From Bacteroidaceae bacterium (GTDB lineage: Bacteria > Bacteroidota > Bacteroidia > Bacteroidales > Bacteroidaceae): a stretch of 64,000 bases of DNA. The position numbers and the translations under genes were made by a program. Shown here one piece after another: positions 44,153-51,354 of the stretch; within the stretch, counting starts at the first letter, position 1; every line of letters starts with the position of its first letter. The notes under the pieces were generated by a model, which was not told the origin of the DNA, made no database searches, and saw only the letters and a list, made by a program, of their open reading frames with translations. The stretch lies in the NCBI GenBank assembly GCA_017535725.1, contig JAFXTO010000010.1:78910-142909 (forward strand), given 5' to 3'.

Positions 44153-44617
44153 ATGACCGACACATTAGACGAAATCGACCTGAAAATCCTGAAAACGCTT
44201 CAAAAAAATGCCAAATTGACCACAAAAGAGTTGGCTGAAGCCGTTAATTTGACCCCGACACCCGTCTTTGAGCGACAAAAACGGCTCGAACGACAGGGTT
44301 ATATCCTGCGTTACACCGCTATCCTCGATCCAGAGAAAATGGGACAAGGACTGCTGGTGTTCTGCAAAGTGAAGCTCCAACAGATCAATCACGAGATTGC
44401 CGAGGCTTTCATACGTCGCATCCAGCGCATACCAGAGGTGACGGAGTGCTACAACATATCAGGCACGCACGACTATCTATTAAAGGTGCGCGTGCGCGAT
44501 ATGAAACAGTATCAGGAATTCATTCTCAACAAGCTCGGTAATATCGACCATGTGGGAGCCATCGAAAGTACCTTTGTGATGAGCGAGGTGAAACAGAGCT
44601 ACGGCATCAATATTTGA
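44153..44617 (+). CDS. Lrp/AsnC-family transcriptional regulator
   Basis: 154 residues. The N-terminal helix-turn-helix is LTTKELAEAVNLTPTPVFER, and the C-terminal RAM/effector domain is VTECYNISGTHDYLLKVRVR. It is divergent from metY, so it may respond to an amino acid such as methionine or cysteine and control metY; that is inferred from position only. Its last 11 bases overlap the convergent membrane-protein gene. Confidence 0.88.
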   Translation: MTDTLDEIDLKILKTLQKNAKLTTKELAEAVNLTPTPVFERQKRLERQGYILRYTAILDPEKMGQGLLVFCKVKLQQINHEIAEAFIRRIQRIPEVTECYNISGTHDYLLKVRVRDMKQYQEFILNKLGNIDHVGAIESTFVMSEVKQSYGINI

Positions 44618-45107
44618 GTATACAAGCGTATAATCCCGACCCGATTAGGCAGGGAATGAGTCCGATGAGCATCCCCCAGAGGGACTGAATGAAGTGGTAG
44701 CGTTTCTGGTGGTAGGCAGCATCCATGTGTTCCGTTCCGGGCAGACGGACAGATTTCATGTTCGCAAAAAGCACCCAGTCGAGGAACAGGCAGTCGTACC
44801 AGTCGATAAAAAGCCAGATACCATAGCTCAGCGTCAGGGCGGACCAGAAATCGTAGGCTCCGGCCAGCCACATCAAGATGAGCATCAGCGCCAGCGCCAC
44901 AAGTAGTGCACAGCCTTTCTTCACGAGCACCGTCTTCGAGAAGAACTCCGAGGGCAACCGCTCGTGCGTCTTGAAATACTCCTCTTGAATATCCTGCGGA
45001 TAATCATGAATCCACCACACAGGATTCTTCACCAATGGTATCAGTATCATCATCGTGAATGCAATGGTCATCACGATGGTCTCAATAATGATAATTGTCC
45101 AGTTCAT
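44607..45107 (-). CDS. Hypothetical inner-membrane protein (166 aa)
   Basis: Four predicted membrane segments (TIIIIETIVMTIAFTMMILI; ALLVALALMLILMWLAG; SALTLSYGIWLFIDWYDCLF; SLWGMLIGLIPCLIGSGLYA) with a conserved-looking WIHDYPQDIQEEYFK loop. I do not recognise a named family. It has a promoter box upstream and overlaps the Lrp gene tail to tail. Confidence 0.7.
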   Translation of the reverse strand: MNWTIIIIETIVMTIAFTMMILIPLVKNPVWWIHDYPQDIQEEYFKTHERLPSEFFSKTVLVKKGCALLVALALMLILMWLAGAYDFWSALTLSYGIWLFIDWYDCLFLDWVLFANMKSVRLPGTEHMDAAYHQKRYHFIQSLWGMLIGLIPCLIGSGLYACILKY

Positions 45108-45162
45108 GTCCTTGTCATAAATAACTTACTCGTCTACTGGCATCGCCAGCGCTTCAGGCCTG

Positions 45163-45170
45163 CAAAAGTA
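45163..45170 (-). promoter_or_regulatory. -7 box TACTTTTG for the membrane-protein gene
   Basis: Matches TAnnTTTG, 55 bases before the ATG on the minus strand. Confidence 0.5.
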
Positions 45171-45331
45171 CATATTATTTTCGGTGTGGCATCGTCTATT
45201 TGTCAAATATTTGAGAATCATACTCCCTACTTTTTCAAATTTTAACAGAAAAAGAGCGCACCCGTCATCGAATTTTTATATTTGTCGGCAGTGCGCGGCG
45301 GTTGAGGAAAACGTAAGTGGTATTAACAAAC

Positions 45332-45364
45332 AGCGCACCGCCGTGTCTCGCGACAAAGCGGTGC
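45332..45364 (+). repeat. Hairpin GCGCACCGC...GCGGTGCGC in a 512-base gene-free stretch
   Basis: Nine-base arms around a 15-base loop. A related GCGCACCC/GTGCGCGGCGG sequence lies just upstream at 45255-45300. The gap 45108-45619 also holds the CACAGAG repeat (45385-45440) and the 59-bp repeat (45453-45511); no reading frame there looks real. Confidence 0.7.
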
Positions 45365-45384
45365 GCTTCAATTTTAATTCTTAC

Positions 45385-45440
45385 ATTTGCCGCCATGCGG
45401 CGTCAACACAGAGGACACGGAGAATACAGAGACCACAGAG
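45385..45440 (+). repeat. Dispersed intergenic repeat (GCCGCCAT..CACAGAG type), copy 2
   Basis: ATTTGCCGCCATgCGGCG then TCAACACAGAG and further ACAGAG units, as at 3757-3811. The hairpin loop base differs (t/g). Confidence 0.7.
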
Positions 45441-45452
45441 TCAACTATAGCA

Positions 45453-45511
45453 TCGCTGACTTTTGTCACGACTCGGCCATTTCAAGCAAGCTTATTGGCG
45501 CTCGCTGCTCC
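45453..45511 (+). repeat. 59-bp dispersed repeat, copy 2
   Basis: Same as 20515-20573 with about four mismatches. It lies directly after the CACAGAG repeat. Confidence 0.8.
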
Positions 45512-45619
45512 AGAAAATATGAAACTAGTTTCATACTTTATATGACTTTTCTCGTCATGACACTGCTAAAACAAGTTTTGTATTGCTCATTTGACTTGAC
45601 GAAAAAGTTCTGCGTTTTG

Positions 45620-46198
45620 CTACTGCTGGGCGTCGAAAGTGATGCCTTTGCGGATTTTGGACAACATCTGCGGGGTGATGCTGAGGAAGGAGGAAATGGC
45701 GTTTAGCGACAAATGGTCAACGATTCCGGGACAACGGCGCAACAACAGCTCGTAACGCTCGCGGGCCGTGGCACGGTGGAGTTCCAAGTAGGTTCGGCGT
45801 GCCTGACTGAGAAGGTGCTCAGCGATGATGCTGCGCAATTCCATCGTCTCCATGTCCTGGCGGAACAACTGCATCAACTGTTGACCCGTGACCCTGAGCA
45901 CGCGGCTGGGCATCATCGCCACGATGGAGGTCTGCGCCGGGCGTCCGTCGAGACAACTGGGATAATCGCCCACGTATTCGCCCTCGAATGAGAACCAAGT
46001 GATGTGCTCCCTGTCGCTGCCGATTTCATGCGTCACGTACTTGAAGCAGCCTTCCATCACGAAACCGAACCATCGTGCCGGGTCGCCCTCCCTCTCCAAC
46101 TGGTCGCCTTTGCGGTAAGCAATCTCTTCACCCTCCCGCTTGCAAAACTCCCGCAGCACCTGCAGGTCAATACAGTTATTGCTGAATTTCTGTTCCAT
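45620..46198 (-). CDS. Crp/Fnr-family transcriptional regulator
   Basis: 192 residues. The N-terminal cyclic-nucleotide-binding-like barrel (RKGDQLEREGDPARWFGFVM...GEYVGDYPS) is followed by a helical dimer segment and a winged helix (SLNAISSFLSITPQMLSKIRK). The effector is unknown; no cysteine cluster for an Fe-S centre is visible. Confidence 0.85.
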   Translation of the reverse strand: MEQKFSNNCIDLQVLREFCKREGEEIAYRKGDQLEREGDPARWFGFVMEGCFKYVTHEIGSDREHITWFSFEGEYVGDYPSCLDGRPAQTSIVAMMPSRVLRVTGQQLMQLFRQDMETMELRSIIAEHLLSQARRTYLELHRATARERYELLLRRCPGIVDHLSLNAISSFLSITPQMLSKIRKGITFDAQQ

Positions 46199-46218
46199 CC
46201 TGTCGTCCTCTCTTTGAT

Positions 46219-46255
46219 TGAAAAAGCGGATAGTGCCGCTGCCGGGCTATCCGCT
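46219..46255 (-). terminator. Rho-independent terminator after the Rpn-type gene
   Basis: On the minus strand AGCGGATAG pairs with CTATCCGCT and is followed by TTTTTC. It lies 27 bases past the Rpn stop, between it and the Crp gene. Confidence 0.75.
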
Positions 46256-46281
46256 GATGTCGTTGATACCTTTATTATATA

Positions 46282-47196
46282 TTACATCCCCTCGATTTCC
46301 TCAGCTGTGAGGCCGGTGTACTTCGCAATCAGTTCCACTGTCATGCCGTCGGCCTTCATACGACGGGCGGTATCCTCTTTCTCCTGCTTTATTCCTTTCT
46401 TGATACCCTTCTTTTCTCCCTTCTGCTCTGCCGTCTTCATAGTACTGTTATAGTCCCAGTAGTTCTTCACGCTCACCTCGTACTCGCGGCGCTCCTCCGG
46501 CGAGTACTTGGCTATCTCGGCCTGCTCAAACAGGCGGTCGAAGATGCGGTCTTGCAGTGCTTTTGGACGGTCGAGCAGACGGGAGAGGTTGCGCAGGACG
46601 AACATCCACTTGTCGAACATCGTCACCAACTCGTCCTCCGTCTTGTTGAACTTCGGCATTTCAAGATAGACGAAGGTCAACTTCGGATAGAACACATGGT
46701 TGTCCTCCACGTCTTTCAGCTTAATTTCGTGGCGGTAGCTTCCGGCGAGATATTCGTCACCGGGGAACTTGAAGTTGAGCACGCCGACGGTATAGACATC
46801 CTCCAGGTGGTAGTCCCAGTCCTTGCCCTTCGGGGCCTGCTCGCGGATGGCAAACGTGGAGTAGTAGAGGCTGCGGTCCTTGAAGTAGGTCTGCTCGGCC
46901 TTCTGCATCTCGACGATGAAGCGGCCTCCGTCCTTGGTCTTGCAATAGACGTCGAACACGGCGCGACGATCACCGTAGCCGTCGCCCAGATGCTCGCTGT
47001 TCAGGTACTGCACGTCCTCTATCTCCTTCTCGTCGTTATTGAAAAGGGCGTTGAGGAAACTCATCAGCAGGTCCTTGTTCATCTCCGTACCGAATAGCTT
47101 CTTGAAGCCGAAATCGGTGTAGGGGTTGATGTAGCGCTCACGCTCCATGAGGATCTCGTCGATGAAGCCGTCCATGTTTTTGCTATCGTCTGCCAT
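46282..47196 (-). CDS. Rpn-family recombination-promoting nuclease / PD-(D/E)XK 'transposase'
   Basis: 304 residues. Starts with YINPYTDFGFKKLFGTEMNK and has DVYCKTKDGGRFIVEMQ, the core D...ExQ of the PD-(D/E)XK fold, and FVYLEMPKFNK. The C-terminal tail has the typical short repeat EKKGIKKGIK and a helix-turn-helix-like end (MTVELIAKYTGLTAEEIEGM). Such genes are common, scattered and multicopy in Bacteroidetes. DNA cleavage activity is inferred from E. coli Rpn proteins. No inverted repeats or target duplications were seen around it. Confidence 0.85.
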   Translation of the reverse strand: MADDSKNMDGFIDEILMERERYINPYTDFGFKKLFGTEMNKDLLMSFLNALFNNDEKEIEDVQYLNSEHLGDGYGDRRAVFDVYCKTKDGGRFIVEMQKAEQTYFKDRSLYYSTFAIREQAPKGKDWDYHLEDVYTVGVLNFKFPGDEYLAGSYRHEIKLKDVEDNHVFYPKLTFVYLEMPKFNKTEDELVTMFDKWMFVLRNLSRLLDRPKALQDRIFDRLFEQAEIAKYSPEERREYEVSVKNYWDYNSTMKTAEQKGEKKGIKKGIKQEKEDTARRMKADGMTVELIAKYTGLTAEEIEGM

Positions 47197-47223
47197 AGTC
47201 GTAATACTTTTGATTTAACGGTG

Positions 47224-47231
47224 CAAAGGTA
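47224..47231 (-). promoter_or_regulatory. -7 box TACCTTTG for the Rpn-type gene
   Basis: Exact TACCTTTG, 27 bases before the ATG. Confidence 0.55.
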
Positions 47232-47421
47232 CATAGTTTTTGGTGATTAGCGAGCATCTTGGGCGTTAAAAGTATAGAAAGCTGGCAAAAGTGATGAATT
47301 TTGTCATCTTCGCCCGCCTAAATCGGTGCTGTCGAGGCTTGTAACACACTTTCTCCGATTCTCCAAAATTTACCCGCATTTTTTCAGAAATCATGCCCTG
47401 ATGTACCTATATCCATAGGCC

Positions 47422-47509
47422 GATGCATGTAGATTCATGAGGCGATGCACGTAGATTCATGGGGGGATGCATGTAGGTTCATGAGGCGATGCACGTTGGT
47501 TCCTACGAT
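47422..47509 (+). repeat. 22-bp tandem repeat array, locus 2
   Basis: Four units of GATGCAYGTAG-RTTCATGAGGC with exact 22-base spacing (starts 47422, 47444, 47466, 47488), matching the array at 9877-9962. The last unit covers the stop codon of the truncated GH89 gene. The rest of 47232-47421 shows no gene. Confidence 0.85.
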
Positions 47510-47901
47510 TTGGTAAGTTTCTCGCCGATTTTGCTTAACAAATATATCGAGGGAACCTGCGGCATCGTCGCGGGCAGCTCCACGGGGTTGAAGTGGTACC
47601 AGCTCACGTTGGCCAGGCAATACTGTTGGATGTAGCGGTTGAGTCCTACGGCCATGGAGTTGGCATTGTTTCCCCGGATGAGGACTTTGTTGCCGCGTTG
47701 CAGCAGCTCGTAGGAATCGGTTTCCGCATCCATTTGTTCAAAGACGACGGCTTTGGCCTTGTCGCCCATCACCCTGTGCGCCAACGCTTCGGAAGCACGC
47801 TCATCGGCCGTCCGGAACGACATGAGCGCCAATGAAGCCATCAAAAGCAGGACAAATCTGGTTCTGCGCAGGATGGTAGAAATAATGATTACGCGTTTCA
47901 T
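47503..47901 (-). pseudogene. N-terminal fragment of a GH89 alpha-N-acetylglucosaminidase
   Basis: 132 residues, ending abruptly. Signal-anchor-like start MKRVIIISTILRRTRFVLLL. LLQRGNKVLIRGNNANSMAV, GLNRYIQQYC and VELPATMPQVP match the N-terminal domain of the NAGLU family (about 700 residues in full). The catalytic domain is absent; after PSIYLLSKIGEKLTKS the frame stops inside the 22-bp repeat array. It lies 14 bases after the GH16 gene, so it is probably the decayed second gene of that operon. Confidence 0.82.
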
Positions 47902-47915
47902 ATTTGCTTAGGATT

Positions 47916-48713
47916 TTAATGTTTTTTTCGTACCCAGTTACGCACCCAGTCAATCTCCATTTCCACCGGGAGGTCGGCAGGATCCACGTCGCCTACCCAC
48001 GCACCGCCCAGCTGCATGTCAATGAGCAGGTATTGTGTGCGGAAGAACGGGTATTGCCCGTCGGCGACCAGCGAGTCCACGCGGTGGTAAATGAAAGTGG
48101 GGGTGCCATTGATGCGGAACACCAGACTGTCGGGGTCGATATCCACGGCGTACACGTTCCAACCAGCAGGGTCGATTCTTCCCTTTCCACCATGAACGGG
48201 TGTGCCTCGGTTGCCGTTGACATAATAGGTCCAGTAGGAGTGTACCGTCTGGTAGGCTATGGAGTCACCGTTGAGGCGTTCCATGATGTCAATCTCACCG
48301 CCCTTGGGCCACGGGTCGGTGCGATGGTCGAACCCCATGGTCCAGATAGCAGGCCACGCGCCCTTGGCTTTTTGGAGTCGGGCGCGCACCTCGATGCGTC
48401 CCGGCTGCAGGGCTTTCTTGTCCATGGTCCACACGCCTCCGGTGAGGAACTTTGCCGTGTCGTTGGGGTTGTCGTTGACGATGCCTCGCAGCACGAGGTG
48501 TCCGTTGCGCAGCGCAAGGCAGCGCGGGTCGTCGGACTGTGTGTTCTGCCAGTCGGGAGTGCCACGGGTGGTGCGCGACCACACGGTGGGGTCGAGCACT
48601 CCGCTGTCGAAGTTGTCTTCCCACACCAGTTTCCATTCGTCCTTCGCGTCCTGGGAAGAAACCGGACAGAGCGTCGCGGCAAAGAGCATCGTCAGGCAAA
48701 AGAACTGTCGCAT
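47916..48713 (-). CDS. GH16-family endo-beta-glucanase/galactanase-like enzyme
   Basis: 265 residues with signal peptide MRQFFCLTMLFAATLCPVSS. The GH16 catalytic motif is GGEIDIMERLNG (E-D-E), with WPAIWTMG before it and WNVYAVDIDPDSLVF after it. Substrate could be laminarin or another beta-glucan; agarase/carrageenase subfamilies cannot be excluded by eye. It is the first gene of a short operon. Confidence 0.9.
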   Translation of the reverse strand: MRQFFCLTMLFAATLCPVSSQDAKDEWKLVWEDNFDSGVLDPTVWSRTTRGTPDWQNTQSDDPRCLALRNGHLVLRGIVNDNPNDTAKFLTGGVWTMDKKALQPGRIEVRARLQKAKGAWPAIWTMGFDHRTDPWPKGGEIDIMERLNGDSIAYQTVHSYWTYYVNGNRGTPVHGGKGRIDPAGWNVYAVDIDPDSLVFRINGTPTFIYHRVDSLVADGQYPFFRTQYLLIDMQLGGAWVGDVDPADLPVEMEIDWVRNWVRKKH

Positions 48714-48788
48714 AAATTTCGATTAATTACCTATATGATTACATACATTCCATACCGTAAAAGGCCATGATATGCCCATTGGTGAGGA

Positions 48789-48796
48789 CAAAATTA
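48789..48796 (-). promoter_or_regulatory. Possible -7 box TAATTTTG for the GH16 operon
   Basis: Matches TAnnTTTG, 75 bases before the GH16 ATG. The region is A-rich, so chance matches are likely. Nothing else is recognised in the 313-base divergent gap apart from the GH10 promoter. Confidence 0.35.
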
Positions 48797-48984
48797 AAGA
48801 AAAAAGCAGTAATAATGGGAAACGCAGGCAAGAAAAATGGTTAAATCGGGAGAAAAAGGTTATAATTTGCCCATAAAGCGGCACCAAACGACCTCCAGGC
48901 ACTCGATAGAGTGCATTTGTGAGTGGAAATGAGGGTAAATGCAAAAGATTTCAGGAAAAAGCAGGTTGTTTGGAAAAAAAGTAT

Positions 48985-48992
48985 TACTTTTG
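48985..48992 (+). promoter_or_regulatory. -7 box TACTTTTG for the GH10 xylanase
   Basis: Matches TAnnTTTG, 34 bases before the ATG at 49027, supporting that start over the longer open frame. Confidence 0.55.
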
Positions 48993-49026
48993 CGGCGGAT
49001 TCTATCAAACAAAAAAAATAATCAAT

Positions 49027-51246
49027 ATGAAAATGAAAAAGTTGCTATCAACAATGCTTGTCTGCGCGTTCTCGCTGTGTGCGGCGCAGGCTCAGTTGTC
49101 GTCTAACCCCTACAAGTTCCTGGGTAATATCACGACGAGTTACAATGTGGATGCCGGTGGTGGCGTTCCTGCCTACTGGAAGCTGTGGAACCAGATTACT
49201 TGTGAGAACGAGTCGAAGTGGGCTTCCGTGGAAGGTACTCGCGGTACGTTCAACTGGGGTTGTGACAATGCCTTCAACTATGCGAAGCAACGTAAGTTCA
49301 CCTACAAGTTCCATGCACTGGTGTGGGGCGCCCAGTACCCCAATTGGCTGTCGAGCCTGTCGCCGCAAGAGCGTTTTGCAGCCTTGACCAACTGGTATGA
49401 CAAGGTGAGGGCGAAGTACACCACGCTGCCAATGATTGACGTGGTGAATGAGGCCGTAGGCAACCACCAAGCCGGCAACCCGATGATGAAGGAAACCCTG
49501 GGCGGCGGCGGCAAGACGGGCTACGACTGGCTCATCAAGGCTTTCGAGATGGCGTACGAGCGCTGGCCAGATGCTATCCTCATTTATAACGACTACAACT
49601 CCATCCGCTGGGATGTTGACAACTACATCACGTTGGTGCAGACGCTGCGCGATGCCGGTGCGCCCATCGATGCGTACGGCAACCAGTCGCACGAGCTGAG
49701 TGACATCAGTGTGAATGAACTCAGTTCCGTGCTAAAGAAGCAGCAAGATGCCCTGCAAATGCCGATGTTCATTACGGAGTTGGATATCGACCTGGCAGAT
49801 GACAGCAAGCAAAAGGCTCAATATCAGAAAATCCTGCCGCTGATGTGGGAAGCTCCCTACTGCGCAGGTGTCACGCTGTGGGGCTATGTTTACGGCCGTA
49901 CTTGGGTGAATGCTTCGGGACTGTACAAGGACGGCCAAGAGCGTCCTGCCATGACTTGGATTAAGGAGTATATGGAAACCGATGCGGCCAAGAACGCCGT
50001 GGGTCCCCTGCCCGGTGCAAAGAAAGAAGCTTCCATCTATATCCGTCCTGCTTCCATGAAGGTAGCGAAGGGTGATGTGCTTCCCATCAAGGTGCGTGCG
50101 CGTCTGGCCACCAAGACCATCGAGAAGGTGGAACTCTATGTGAACAACGCCTTGGTAGCTACGATGACGGAGGAACCCTACATCGCAGAGTACATGGCGC
50201 AGAAGTCTGGTTGGATGAACACGAAGGCGGTGGTGACCGCTACCGACGGCAGTACCTACGAGCGCTATGGCCGCTTCAATGTGCTGAATTCCACGACCAA
50301 GCGCGAGCCTTACAACGGTGAACCCGCAGCGGTGCCAGGAACCATTCAGGTAGGCGAATACGACAAGGGCGCCTCCGGTGTGACCTATAACAGCGCGACG
50401 CGCAACACCAACACGGTGACGAAGGACGGACAGTGGATGGAGTACACGGTTGATGTGCAGGAGGAAGGCTCCTATTACATGGAGGTGGAGATTGCCTCCT
50501 CGAAAACCACGGGCATGTTTCATCTGGCAGAATATTCCTTTGACAACCTGGACTATCTGACCAAATACACCGACGTCCCCAACACGGGCAGTTCGAGTAC
50601 GTACCAGACGCTGCGCTGCCCGCTGACGCAGCCGCTGACGGCTGGCCGTCATGTGCTGACGTTGATGGTTGATAAAGGCGGCTTCAGCATCAAGAGCCTG
50701 ACCTTCAAGCCGACTCCCGTCATCGCGTTGCCCGGTATGCTTGAGATTGAAGACTACGACCAATGCAGTGACGGTATCGACATCGTGAGCGGTAATGACG
50801 GTCTGGTTCTCGGCAACACCTCCAATGGCGAGTGGCTGGAGTATATTATCGACGTCAAGGAAGCTGGAAAGTATTCATACGAAGCCACCGTCTCGTCGGC
50901 CGTCACGGGTTCCAAGCTCAGCCTGGTGCTGATAGACAGCGATGGCCGCGAGAAGTCTCTGGGCAGCGTCAGCGTACCTAAGACCGGCAGCCTGGATACC
51001 TACGAGGTGAAGACGGGTCCCATCAGAAATAACCTCAAGGAAGGCCAGCAGAGACTGCGTATTAGCGTCACCAGCGGAAATTGCAACGTTGACAAGGTGA
51101 AGTTCATCCTCACGGAGGGCAATGGCATCAACGAGATTGGCAGTGAATCTTCTGACGCAGCTATCTACAACCTCTTGGGTCTTCCTGTCCGTGAAGGCGC
51201 TCGTGGCGTCATGATTGTTAATGGCAGAAAGGTACTGAGGAAGTGA
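49027..51246 (+). CDS. GH10 endo-1,4-beta-xylanase with two CBM6-like domains
   Basis: 739-residue secreted xylan-degrading enzyme. Signal peptide MKMKKLLSTMLVCAFSLCAAQA. The GH10 barrel has NQITCENESKW, FHALVWGAQYPNW, acid/base Glu in IDVVNEAVG and nucleophile Glu in FITELDID. After about residue 330 come an Ig-like domain (VKVRARLATKTIEKVELYVN), then two CBM6-like sandwiches (GTIQVGEYDKGASGVTYN... and GMLEIEDYDQCSDGIDIV...). The end IYNLLGLPVREGARGVMIVN resembles the shared C-terminal motif of secreted proteins here. Confidence 0.93.
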   Translation: MKMKKLLSTMLVCAFSLCAAQAQLSSNPYKFLGNITTSYNVDAGGGVPAYWKLWNQITCENESKWASVEGTRGTFNWGCDNAFNYAKQRKFTYKFHALVWGAQYPNWLSSLSPQERFAALTNWYDKVRAKYTTLPMIDVVNEAVGNHQAGNPMMKETLGGGGKTGYDWLIKAFEMAYERWPDAILIYNDYNSIRWDVDNYITLVQTLRDAGAPIDAYGNQSHELSDISVNELSSVLKKQQDALQMPMFITELDIDLADDSKQKAQYQKILPLMWEAPYCAGVTLWGYVYGRTWVNASGLYKDGQERPAMTWIKEYMETDAAKNAVGPLPGAKKEASIYIRPASMKVAKGDVLPIKVRARLATKTIEKVELYVNNALVATMTEEPYIAEYMAQKSGWMNTKAVVTATDGSTYERYGRFNVLNSTTKREPYNGEPAAVPGTIQVGEYDKGASGVTYNSATRNTNTVTKDGQWMEYTVDVQEEGSYYMEVEIASSKTTGMFHLAEYSFDNLDYLTKYTDVPNTGSSSTYQTLRCPLTQPLTAGRHVLTLMVDKGGFSIKSLTFKPTPVIALPGMLEIEDYDQCSDGIDIVSGNDGLVLGNTSNGEWLEYIIDVKEAGKYSYEATVSSAVTGSKLSLVLIDSDGREKSLGSVSVPKTGSLDTYEVKTGPIRNNLKEGQQRLRISVTSGNCNVDKVKFILTEGNGINEIGSESSDAAIYNLLGLPVREGARGVMIVNGRKVLRK

Positions 51247-51354
51247 TTTAAATTGTTTACGGTATGAAGCGTATATTGCTGAGTATCTCCTTCCCGCTGG
51301 CTGGCACCATCAAGCCGTCGGACTACGACGTTAGAAATTTAGAGAATAAGAAAT

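Noticed and set aside
45317-45706. 129-codon frame on the plus strand
   Set aside because: It runs through the dispersed repeats and into the Crp gene on the other strand; composition is not protein-like.
46282-47196. Active insertion sequence around the Rpn-family gene
   Set aside because: No terminal inverted repeats or target duplication were found, and the gene has its own promoter and terminator like an ordinary gene.
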